Assembly: GCA_023299895.1 (NCBI GenBank)
Contig: JALZWI010000217.1
Span: 1 to 14,503, forward strand
DNA: 14,503 nucleotides
Direction: 5' to 3'
Source: Arenicella sp.
GTDB lineage: Bacteria; Pseudomonadota; Gammaproteobacteria; Arenicellales; Arenicellaceae
Every line of letters begins with the position of its first letter. Position 1 is the first letter of the stretch. This document shows positions 1-6,606 of this stretch, piece after piece. The notes under the pieces were generated by a model. That model was not told the origin of the DNA, did not search any database, and saw only the letters and a list, made by a program, of their open reading frames with translations. Both the position numbers and the translations under genes were made by a program.

Positions 1-986
1 AAATGAATGTTGTAGGCAACGCCAAGCTGATTCGGTACGGTCAGTAAGAGAGAGTCTGCTTCCTGAATCGCCTCATCTTCTTTCAGCTGCTGAATAAGCT
101 GATCTGGTTCAGCTGTATAGCTACGGCCAAAAATAGCGAAAGTATCTGCATCGAGATATCCGGTTTGATCTCCGTCTGGCTTGCCACCATAACCGAAGTA
201 CATACGATCTTGGTCATTGGTAATAGCAAAAATACTACGACTCACCGAAACTCGAGGCTGCCTTGCGTGGCCTGCTTTTTTCCATTCCTCGCGATATCGC
301 CGGATTTGTTCCGCCTGCTGCACATGAAAAGGTTCATTGCCTTCTACAACCTTAAGAGTGGAACTTTGCAGATTCATACCCAAACGTGCAGCCCACTCGG
401 CAGTTGCGTTAGAACCGGACCCCCACCAAATGCGATCATGTAAGCCCTCTGAGTGTGGTTCAACTCTCAATAACCCAGCAGGATTACGAAACATAGGGTT
501 TGGGTGCGGCTTGGCAAAACCTTCGCCCTTAAGTAACTCAAGAAAAGTTTCAGTCGATCGGCGAGCCATATCAGAGTCCGTCTCGCCCGCGCGTGGTTCG
601 TATCCAAAATGACGCCAACCATCGATTACCTGCTCTGATGACCCTCGGCTAATGCCCAATTGCAAACGCCCTTGAGATATTAGATCCGCCGCTCCCGCAT
701 CTTCGACCATATAAAAAGGATTCTCATAGCGCATATCGATAACGCCTGTACCGATCTCGATTTTATCTGTACGGGCGCCCACCGCGGCTAACAAAGGAAA
801 GGGCGAGGCAAGCTGCTGCGCAAAGTGGTGCACCCGAAAAAATGCACCATCCATACCAATTTCTTCGGCAGCAACCGCTAAATCTATAGACTGAAGCATC
901 ACATCAGATGCGTTTCTTACAGACGAACCGCCGGAATTAGACCAATGCCCAAAGGACAGGAAACCAATATTTTTCTTGGAGGTCAT
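1..986 (-). CDS. LLM-class (luciferase-like) flavin-dependent oxidoreductase, 3' end outside the window
   Basis: The minus strand is open from an ATG at 984-986 to the window edge: 328 codons with no stop. The family's usual length is about 340-350 residues, so only a short C-terminal piece should be missing. The product begins MTSKKNIGFLSFGHW, a first beta strand typical of bacterial-luciferase-like TIM barrels. The segment FFRVHHFA (about 49-56), then KIEIGTGVIDMRYENP (about 75-90) and GRLQLGISRGS (about 106-116) match the conserved strands and FMN-phosphate loop of the family. Such enzymes are cytoplasmic and use FMNH2 or F420 to oxidise small substrates; the substrate cannot be read here. 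The ribosome binding site is weak (an AGG about 10 bases upstream). The gene stands alone, with a 320-base gap upstream. The family assignment is secure, the specific reaction unknown. Confidence 0.9.
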   Translation of the reverse strand, partial: MTSKKNIGFLSFGHWSNSGGSSVRNASDVMLQSIDLAVAAEEIGMDGAFFRVHHFAQQLASPFPLLAAVGARTDKIEIGTGVIDMRYENPFYMVEDAGAADLISQGRLQLGISRGSSEQVIDGWRHFGYEPRAGETDSDMARRSTETFLELLKGEGFAKPHPNPMFRNPAGLLRVEPHSEGLHDRIWWGSGSNATAEWAARLGMNLQSSTLKVVEGNEPFHVQQAEQIRRYREEWKKAGHARQPRVSVSRSIFAITNDQDRMYFGYGGKPDGDQTGYLDADTFAIFGRSYTAEPDQLIQQLKEDEAIQEADSLLLTVPNQLGVAYNIH

Positions 987-1306
987 AAAAAATATACCTA
1001 AGTAAAACGCTAGATAGCTTCAATGGGGACGAAGTGACTAAATTCTAGGTGAAAGAAGAAATTGACTTGAACCTGAATCGGGCTCATGCCACCGTTAAAC
1101 CTACCAATGTCCGCATTGAGTACAGACTGTGTGAAAACGACCGTACGGTTTATAATAAGCTATAACTCAGTCAATTAAGTCAAGCTAGATGCTCATATTG
1201 GACAACACTTTGCCCAATGCGGACATTCACTCTTTTCGATAACACCAAAATTAATTGCGTATTTATCGCCTCAACTGCATTTGCTTGTTAGACGGAATCT
1301 CCTACA
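987..1306. other. Intergenic region with inverted repeats, no gene
   Basis: No convincing coding frame is seen in these 320 bases between two minus-strand genes. The stretch holds a perfect 13-bp inverted repeat (1106-1118 and 1215-1227), a 10-bp perfect palindrome ACCGTACGGT at 1140-1149, and one arm of the repeat that brackets the next gene (1286-1295). It should contain the promoter of the flavin oxidoreductase gene and the 3' untranslated region of the membrane-protein gene, but no clear promoter or T-tailed terminator was recognised. Confidence 0.6.
1106..1227. repeat. Perfect 13-bp inverted repeat with about 96-bp spacer
   Basis: AATGTCCGCATTG at 1106-1118 is the exact reverse complement of CAATGCGGACATT at 1215-1227. 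The interior is AT-rich and includes the 10-bp palindrome at 1140-1149. The arms are too far apart for an ordinary transcription terminator, and no T tract follows. They could be the ends of a small non-coding mobile or repeat element, or two sites for one DNA-binding protein. No target-site duplication was seen. Confidence 0.6.
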
Positions 1307-2037
1307 TTATTCGTCGCGGCCAAAACTTATCAGGCAGAGCGCCAAGAGCAAGGTTGCAAGAACACCCGAACCGCCAGCAACGCCCGAGGGTAGAAAAGCG
1401 TCACGTCCAAACGTGATCAAGACCGAATTGGCCAACATAGCAACAACACCAACCAACGCAGTCAAGCCTCCCAATGCTCTAGAACCCTGAGACATTTTTG
1501 CAATCCCAAAAATAAGTGCAGCAAAGCCCAATAGCAGCTTCGCTGCGTAATAGAGCATAAAAGAAAAGGCCACCACAGCTCCTGCGGCAGGTGCAAATTC
1601 CTCAACTTGCCTAGCAGCCTGGCGAAATGGCCCGAACATAGTTACACCAATACTAGCCTGTAATACATTGAATACTGCGCTGAACGCAATAGCGGACCAT
1701 CCCAAGTGGTAGTTCTTAGACTGCACCATTGCGGCTCCAGCAAACGCTGCAAGAATGGCAGAGAGCGAACATTCCAGGCCCCATAAAATTTGCCGTGGGA
1801 CAGGAATCTCTGCAGCCCGGAGAATAAAATACAGTACATGCGTAGCTACCAGCGCCAACAGCAGATACGATGTGATTTGAACAGTTCGTGCATTAGTAAA
1901 TTTCATAGCTAGATACCTTATTTTTTTGTTCTTAATTGTTGTTCTTTGAGCAATGGTTAAATGTTGATTCTACTCGAATTCGGTTCTATTACGAGTCATT
2001 ATAAAACGACCTACAATTCATCAAACCCCGTCTAACA
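1286..2037. repeat. 10-bp inverted repeat bracketing the membrane-protein gene
   Basis: TGTTAGACGG at 1286-1295 and CCGTCTAACA at 2028-2037 are perfect reverse complements and lie just outside the minus-strand gene at 1307-1906. The cores GTTAGAC and GTCTAAC also fit the GTTRRRY / RYYYAAC boxes of integron attC sites. However, no matching partner box or paired stem structure is present on either side, so an integron cassette is not supported. One 10-bp match over this distance can arise by chance. Confidence 0.35.
1307..1906 (-). CDS. Unrecognised six-helix integral membrane protein
   Basis: The product is 199 residues and not a family I recognise. It is very hydrophobic, with likely membrane helices near residues 12-30, 40-61, 68-90, 108-137, 144-166 and 176-195, and it has no obvious catalytic motif. 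The last two helices both end in an FGRD motif (residues 166-169 and 195-198), which suggests an internal duplication of a helix-loop unit. The ATG at 1904-1906 has AAGG about ten bases upstream, which supports this start. The gene is monocistronic: 320 bases separate it from the flavin oxidoreductase and about 500 bases from leuA. It is bracketed by a 10-bp inverted repeat. That it is a real gene is well supported by its length and regular hydrophobic pattern; its function is unknown. Confidence 0.8.
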   Translation of the reverse strand: MKFTNARTVQITSYLLLALVATHVLYFILRAAEIPVPRQILWGLECSLSAILAAFAGAAMVQSKNYHLGWSAIAFSAVFNVLQASIGVTMFGPFRQAARQVEEFAPAAGAVVAFSFMLYYAAKLLLGFAALIFGIAKMSQGSRALGGLTALVGVVAMLANSVLITFGRDAFLPSGVAGGSGVLATLLLALCLISFGRDE

Positions 2038-2410
2038 TCAGGTTTTAACAGGAAGCCCATTAGCAGAGTGTCCGGAAATAATGAAAACCGAATATAACCA
2101 CTTGATATTAGTGATTAAATTTTTCAGTCCGTTTATCACTACAGAGATATTAATGAGCAAGTCGCCCTGCTATCACTCTTTTCTAATCTACATTAAAATA
2201 TTGAAAAATCTAATAAATCATAAAATGGCTAGAAAAAAAGGTTTACCGCTTTCTAACTGAAAGTCTGCATTAAGTATTCTACTACCTGATTTAAAAGTCA
2301 ATGACTGAGCATTATTTGCCCATTGCCGCCTTTATCAAAAACACTAAACTCCAAGATATTATATTCAACTTGCAGTCTAAACAGATGGCAATAGCTATCG
2401 CACTATATTC
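1907..2410. other. AT-rich intergenic region of 504 bases, no gene
   Basis: The stretch lies between the 5' end of the membrane-protein gene and the 3' end of leuA, both on the minus strand. Stops are frequent in all frames and no coding region is supported. It contains the right arm of the 10-bp repeat (2028-2037) and a bulged 10-bp inverted repeat (2109-2119 with 2132-2141). A run of seven or eight T residues on the minus strand near 2233-2240 could help end leuA transcription, but the associated stem is weak. No confident promoter was recognised. Confidence 0.5.
2109..2141. repeat. Inverted repeat with one bulge, possible hairpin or operator
   Basis: TAGTGATTAAA (2109-2119) pairs with TTTATCACTA (2132-2141) except for one extra T in the left arm, leaving a 12-base loop. 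No T tract follows on either strand, so it is not a standard terminator. It lies about 200 bases upstream of the membrane-protein gene and about 270 bases downstream of leuA. Confidence 0.35.
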
Positions 2411-4084
2411 TCATGCTACTTTCTGCTTAATAATCACATCTGAACGAACCACAGCATTGAGTATCGCATTCAACGTTGCGCCTAAAATGTCTCGGCTTTT
2501 AGCTGCTCCGCAGACGCGTTGTTGATCGATGCTTATTTGCACATAGGCCATGGCTTCTGAGCCTTCGCTTTGCCCTAGGGTGTGCTCACTGTAATCGATG
2601 ATTACAACTGAGTGACCGATATATTTGCTTAAGCCTGCTACAAACGCCTCTAACACGCCACATCCTATACCAGCAAGATCATGATTTTCATTACCATCAA
2701 CTAAAACTGCTTCAATCGAATCGATCTTATCTGCTCGATTAACTTGATAGCTTTCCAACGTCATTCTATTTTTTGGTTCTAGGTAAGTAGCAGTAAACAA
2801 ATCAAAAATTTGATCTGCACTTACCTCGGCTTCTGTCTGCTCGGCCTCGCGTTGTACAATTGGGCTAAAGTCAACCTGAAACCAGCGTGGCATTTTGACG
2901 CCGTGTTCTTGCTCTAGCACATAGGTGACACCGCCCTTACCTGACTGTGAATTGATGCGAATGACTTCTTGGTAATTACGCCCTAAGTCGCGAGGGTCTA
3001 CTGGTAGATAAGCGACCTCCCATGACGCGCCCTCTTTATAAAGAGTCAAACATTTGTTAATCGCGTCTTGGTGGCTACCAGAGAATGCGGCAAAAACTAA
3101 TTCACCTGCATAGGGGTGGCGCGGATGTACTTTTAGTTGAGTACATTTCTCGACCACGTTAATGATGGTGTCCATGCCTGAGAAGTCCAATTCTGGATCG
3201 ACGCCTTGGCTGTATAAGTTCATGCCCATGGTGACGATGTCCATATTGCCAGTGCGTTCGCCATTACCCAACAAGGTACCTTCAACACGGTCAGCACCTG
3301 CCAATACACCTAATTCAGACGCAGCAACACCACAACCACGATCATTATGCGTATGCAAACTAACGATGATTGAATCGCGCTTTCTGATGTTGTCGCAAAA
3401 CCATTCAATTTGATCGGCATAGACATTGGGCGTGGCGACTTCCACTGTAGCAGGTAAGTTCAAAATCACTTTATTATCTGGGCTCGGTTGCCAAACATCG
3501 ACGACGGCATCACAAACTTCGACCGCATAATCAACTTCGGTGCCAGTAAAACTCTCAGGCGAATATTGAAATTGCCATTGGGTATCGGGCTGTGCAGCTG
3601 CCCCCTCTTTCACCCACATTGCGCCATCAATTGCGATCTGTTTAATTTGATCACGTGACATTTTGAAGACTTGGTCTCGCTGCACAGTCGAGGTTGAATT
3701 ATAAACATGCACGATGGCTTTTTTGGCGCCACGCAATGATTCGTATGAGCGCTCGATTAACTCTTGACGCGCCTGTGTTAATACCTGAATCGTGACATCA
3801 TCGGGAATACGGTTTTCAGTAATCAATTTACGCACAAAATCAAAGTCTGTTTGTGACGCCGCTGGAAAACCAACTTCAATTTGTTTAAAACCCACACCCA
3901 CCAACATTTCAAACATCTCTAATTTTTGCGGTGGTGTCATCGGGTCAATCAAGGCTTGGTTGCCATCGCGTAAATCTACGCTACACCACGCGGGCGCGTG
4001 TTGAATGACTCGGTTAGGCCAACGTCGGTCTTGCTTATCGACCGTCACAAACGGTTTATATTTACTGTGATCGAAATATTTCAT
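2411..4084 (-). CDS. leuA: 2-isopropylmalate synthase, long (type 2) form
   Basis: The enzyme condenses acetyl-CoA with 2-oxoisovalerate to 2-isopropylmalate, the committed step of leucine biosynthesis, in the cytoplasm. At 557 residues it has the length of the yeast/actinobacterial-like type 2 form. The catalytic TIM barrel shows SVDLRDGNQAL (35-45) and LHTHNDRGCG (243-252), whose histidines bind the divalent metal, followed by LLGNGERTGNMD (271-282). Residues from about 425 to 550 form the LeuA dimer/regulatory domain that usually gives leucine feedback inhibition. The ATG at 4082-4084 is preceded by an AGG-containing ribosome binding site. A consensus TATAAT lies 38 bases upstream. The gene diverges from an Lrp-family regulator, and no other leu genes are adjacent. 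It appears intact. Confidence 0.97.
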   Translation of the reverse strand: MKYFDHSKYKPFVTVDKQDRRWPNRVIQHAPAWCSVDLRDGNQALIDPMTPPQKLEMFEMLVGVGFKQIEVGFPAASQTDFDFVRKLITENRIPDDVTIQVLTQARQELIERSYESLRGAKKAIVHVYNSTSTVQRDQVFKMSRDQIKQIAIDGAMWVKEGAAAQPDTQWQFQYSPESFTGTEVDYAVEVCDAVVDVWQPSPDNKVILNLPATVEVATPNVYADQIEWFCDNIRKRDSIIVSLHTHNDRGCGVAASELGVLAGADRVEGTLLGNGERTGNMDIVTMGMNLYSQGVDPELDFSGMDTIINVVEKCTQLKVHPRHPYAGELVFAAFSGSHQDAINKCLTLYKEGASWEVAYLPVDPRDLGRNYQEVIRINSQSGKGGVTYVLEQEHGVKMPRWFQVDFSPIVQREAEQTEAEVSADQIFDLFTATYLEPKNRMTLESYQVNRADKIDSIEAVLVDGNENHDLAGIGCGVLEAFVAGLSKYIGHSVVIIDYSEHTLGQSEGSEAMAYVQISIDQQRVCGAAKSRDILGATLNAILNAVVRSDVIIKQKVA

Positions 4085-4122
4085 GGTGTACCTGCTAATT
4101 CTTCTGTGATTCTAATGAGGTG

Positions 4123-4128
4123 ATTATA
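4123..4128 (-). promoter_or_regulatory. Probable -10 element of the leuA promoter
   Basis: On the minus strand these bases read TATAAT, a perfect sigma70 -10 hexamer. A start site about 32 bases before the leuA ATG would follow. No good -35 hexamer sits 16-18 bases further upstream, which suggests dependence on an activator, plausibly the divergently encoded Lrp-family protein. Confidence 0.5.
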
Positions 4129-4164
4129 AAGCGCCATAAAGAGCATTAATGACTAAATTAGTAT

Positions 4165-4192
4165 TGAAAATGATCATTTTTAGTGATTATAT
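4165..4192 (+). promoter_or_regulatory. Probable promoter of the lrp-family gene
   Basis: TTGAAA at 4165-4170 and TTATAT at 4187-4192 are separated by 16 bases, giving a reasonable sigma70 promoter with a leader of roughly 23 bases to the ATG at 4223. The palindrome at 4167-4180 covers the -35 and spacer, as expected for autorepression. Confidence 0.45.
4167..4180. promoter_or_regulatory. 14-bp palindrome, candidate operator of the Lrp-family regulator
   Basis: AAAATGATCATTTT is a perfect palindrome in the leuA/lrp divergent region. It has the AT-rich, dyad-symmetric form bound by Lrp/AsnC proteins. A second near-palindrome, ACTAAATTAGT (4152-4162), is centred about 16.5 bases to the left, so several helical-phase sites may exist, as is common for octameric Lrp proteins. 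Assignment to this regulator is inferred from position only. Confidence 0.5.
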
Positions 4193-4222
4193 CTAATTAA
4201 TTATCAATTATTAGTTAATAAA

Positions 4223-4684
4223 ATGAATTTAGATAAGATTGACAAACAAATTCTTCAAGAACTGCAAGTAAATGCGCGTATCAGCAATTTGGAGCTAGCA
4301 GAGAAAGTTAACCTATCTCCAACGCCCTGTGCACGGCGCGTTAAACAGCTTGAGGAAGCTGTCATTATCAAGTCTCATGTAACCTTATTAGACCCTGAAG
4401 TACTTGGACTAAGTCTCACTGCCATGGTCAGTATTACGATGGACAAACACACGGCTGACCGGTTTGAAAAGTTTGAGAAAACAGCTGCCGAGCTTCCTGA
4501 AGTAATGGAGTGTTACGTGGTGACTGGGCAAGATTCAGACTTTCTAATCAAAGTGTTGGTTAAAGATATGCGACACTATGAAGAGTTCTTATTACGTAGA
4601 CTTACGAAAATTGAAGGCGTGAGTGGCGTTCACTCGAGCTTCGTTTTACGACAAGCAATCAATAAACATCAACTACCTTTATGA
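4223..4684 (+). CDS. Lrp/AsnC family transcriptional regulator
   Basis: The product is 153 residues, the normal size for the family. The N-terminal winged helix-turn-helix reads DKIDKQILQELQVNARISNL and continues through LSPTPCARRVKQLE (31-44), the recognition helix. The C-terminal RAM ligand-binding domain (about 66-140) contains YVVTGQDSDFLIKVLV (98-113), with the glycine/aspartate turn that holds amino acids in Lrp-type effector sites. It probably senses leucine or another amino acid and controls the divergent leuA and its own gene. No clear Shine-Dalgarno sequence precedes the ATG; the leader is short and AT-rich. Its stop overlaps the start of the next gene by ATGA, so the two are co-translated. 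Whether it is the global Lrp or a local paralogue cannot be told. Confidence 0.93.
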   Translation: MNLDKIDKQILQELQVNARISNLELAEKVNLSPTPCARRVKQLEEAVIIKSHVTLLDPEVLGLSLTAMVSITMDKHTADRFEKFEKTAAELPEVMECYVVTGQDSDFLIKVLVKDMRHYEEFLLRRLTKIEGVSGVHSSFVLRQAINKHQLPL

Positions 4685-5835
4685 TAAAAAAGACACTACT
4701 AACACTATTTAGTATTCCAATTATTGGCGCTTTAGCGCTCATTGTAACGGGTAATGCTTATATATTAACGGCTATAGAGCGAACCTATCTGCAAGGAAAC
4801 AGCACCGCCAACATTAATGACTATAGTGCTTTTAAGACTCACGAAATAACAACCAGCTCTCCGGTCGAACTCGCTAAAAGTACTGACTACAATAAACAAG
4901 CTCTCAATGCAGGCACCCTGTCGCACTTAGAACAATATCGCACGGCGGCTTACCTGGTCATTAAAGACGGCGAAGTGCTCAACGAACATTACTTCAATGG
5001 CTATACTGACCGCAGTAAAACCAATTCATTTTCAATGGCAAAAACAATTTTGACGATGTTAGTCGGCATTGCCATCGACGACGGTTATATACAGAGTCTC
5101 GAGCAAAACCTCACTGACTTTTTACCAGAATTTAATTCCGACCCATTAGCCAAAAATGCCACGGTCGGTGAACTCTCATTGATGACCTCTGGTTATGAAT
5201 GGACAGAACACTACTATTCACCATTTAGTCCAACGGTTGAATTACTCTACGGACATGACGTTGAAGAATTTTTATTAAAAGGAGAATTTAGCGCTGAACC
5301 CGGCAGTTTTTTCGAATACTCGAGCGCCTCGACGCAACTCTTAGGCATTGTTTTAAAACGCGCATTAAAAGCCAAAGGCAATCAACAAAGTCTCAGCGAA
5401 TTTTTAAGCGAAAAAATTTGGCAGCCCTTGCAAATGAATGATGATGCGCTATGGCATACTGACGACACGGGTATGGAGCTTGTTTTCTGCTGTTTAAACA
5501 CCAACGCTCGTAACTATGCGAAACTCGGTATGTTGATGCTCAATAACGGTATATGGAATGACCAGCAATTAATCCCTGCTGAATTTATAGAGTTAATGAC
5601 GACACCGCAAGCAACTTCATTTTATGGTTATTCAACTTGGATAAATGCAACTGCATCACCCAGTTACTATTGGAATAGCGGTCACCTAGGACAATATATT
5701 ATTGTTATACCAGAACACAATATGGTGGTCGTTCGCTTAGGCGAAACGCGCAAGTCTAAAGAAAATTTTCGAACGTTAGAATTGCCACTCTTGATTGATC
5801 AAGCTTTAACGTTGGCGGACATTCAGACCAACTAG
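4681..5835 (+). CDS. Membrane-anchored serine hydrolase, beta-lactamase / PBP-like fold
   Basis: The 384-residue product has an N-terminal hydrophobic anchor (about 5-32) that should place the domain in the periplasm. The class C beta-lactamase-like signature is complete: SMAK with nucleophile Ser118 and Lys121, YSS at 213-215, and GHLG at 334-337, corresponding to the KTG/HxG box. Family members include esterases, D-amino-acid peptidases, 6-aminohexanoate-dimer hydrolases and penicillin-recognising enzymes; the substrate cannot be deduced. Histidine in place of the lysine of KTG favours an esterase or amidase over a true beta-lactamase. The start codon overlaps the stop of the Lrp-family gene (ATGA, 4681-4684), so expression depends on that gene. 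The stop lies 18 bases from the convergent SDR-like gene, with no evident terminator between them. Confidence 0.9.
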   Translation: MIKKTLLTLFSIPIIGALALIVTGNAYILTAIERTYLQGNSTANINDYSAFKTHEITTSSPVELAKSTDYNKQALNAGTLSHLEQYRTAAYLVIKDGEVLNEHYFNGYTDRSKTNSFSMAKTILTMLVGIAIDDGYIQSLEQNLTDFLPEFNSDPLAKNATVGELSLMTSGYEWTEHYYSPFSPTVELLYGHDVEEFLLKGEFSAEPGSFFEYSSASTQLLGIVLKRALKAKGNQQSLSEFLSEKIWQPLQMNDDALWHTDDTGMELVFCCLNTNARNYAKLGMLMLNNGIWNDQQLIPAEFIELMTTPQATSFYGYSTWINATASPSYYWNSGHLGQYIIVIPEHNMVVVRLGETRKSKENFRTLELPLLIDQALTLADIQTN

Positions 5836-5853
5836 CCTTTAATGTGCTTCTCT

Positions 5854-6573
5854 TTATTGATCAATTATCTGTTGATTACTAATCACGCTAAACTTGCCAA
5901 CAAATTCTTGATTCAAACACGCGTTGACAGCGGCGTTTGCCACCGCATGTACACAGACTAATGTTTCTGGCAAATAACGACTGACACTATTAGGCAGCAA
6001 TGATTGCAAACCTGCTATTGGTTTCATTGCTGCAGCGATGTTAGTTGCCTTGCCTGCAGAGTTATAACGAACTCCATAGATGGCTGTTGGTTTGAGTACT
6101 ATTGATGTGTGTTGTTCAGAGATATTGGCAAACTCTTGCGCTGCTTCATTGCATAATCGTTTGCCCTTAGCGTAGGCAAACTTATCAGTTGCAATGGCTT
6201 TAGGCAGGTGAGCACCCAGTACGACCAAGCGATCGACAGGTGATTCTTGGGTCGCTTTAATGACGGCTAAATTAGATTCACTGTTAGTGGCTAACTGTTT
6301 GGCGTAAGCCGCTTTGGAAAATGTCGGCACGGGTGGCGAACCAATCAACGTAACAACCGCAGCTACATCAACAAACAAAGTCATATCAGGCTTTAATGCA
6401 TCACCTTGTATCCATTCAACTTGATGTGCCCATTCAGTTTTTTCTAAATGGACCGGCATCGCGCCAGAACGTGAAACACAAACTGCCTTCACACCTTGGT
6501 GAATTAGCTCTCTAGCAATAGCGGTACCGACAAAACCATTGCCGCCAAACAAGACTATTTTTGATTTATTCAT
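5854..6573 (-). CDS. NAD(P)-binding short-chain dehydrogenase-like / epimerase-like protein
   Basis: The 239-residue product starts with a Rossmann fold: KIVLFGGNGFVGTAIARELI contains GGNGFVG at 10-16, the GxxGxxG dinucleotide motif. CVSRSG (32-37) follows at the second strand, where an arginine near the end favours NADP(H). YAKGK at 134-138 matches the catalytic YxxxK of short-chain dehydrogenases. The short length and NmrA/NDUFA9-like layout suggest an atypical extended SDR, but the substrate is unknown. The ATG at 6571-6573 lies 33 bases behind modC on the same strand with no terminator between, so it could be the last gene of the molybdate operon. The ribosome binding site is weak. Its 3' end faces the serine hydrolase gene at 18 bases. 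Confidence 0.85.
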   Translation of the reverse strand: MNKSKIVLFGGNGFVGTAIARELIHQGVKAVCVSRSGAMPVHLEKTEWAHQVEWIQGDALKPDMTLFVDVAAVVTLIGSPPVPTFSKAAYAKQLATNSESNLAVIKATQESPVDRLVVLGAHLPKAIATDKFAYAKGKRLCNEAAQEFANISEQHTSIVLKPTAIYGVRYNSAGKATNIAAAMKPIAGLQSLLPNSVSRYLPETLVCVHAVANAAVNACLNQEFVGKFSVISNQQIIDQ

Positions 6574-6606
6574 AGGTAAACTTGATCATATTCTAAACGG
6601 TTAACA

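Noticed and set aside
165..612. Plus-strand frames of 91-92 codons
   Set aside because: They are antisense to the flavin oxidoreductase, whose minus-strand frame is open throughout and matches a known family.
987..2040. Integron cassette around the membrane-protein gene
   Set aside because: GTTAGAC and GTCTAAC boxes flank the gene, but no second pair of boxes with an attC-type imperfect stem was found within about 300 bases on either side, and no integrase is present.
2301..2525. 74-codon plus-strand frame at the 3' end of leuA
   Set aside because: It overlaps leuA in antisense, has no ribosome binding site and its product resembles no protein.
4681..5835. True antibiotic-resistance beta-lactamase (AmpC)
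   Set aside because: The nucleophile motif is SMAK and the third box is HLG, not KTG; these features and the membrane anchor suit the wider serine-hydrolase family.
5836..5853. Bidirectional terminator between the serine hydrolase and SDR-like genes
   Set aside because: The 18 bases between the stops contain no stem with a T tract.
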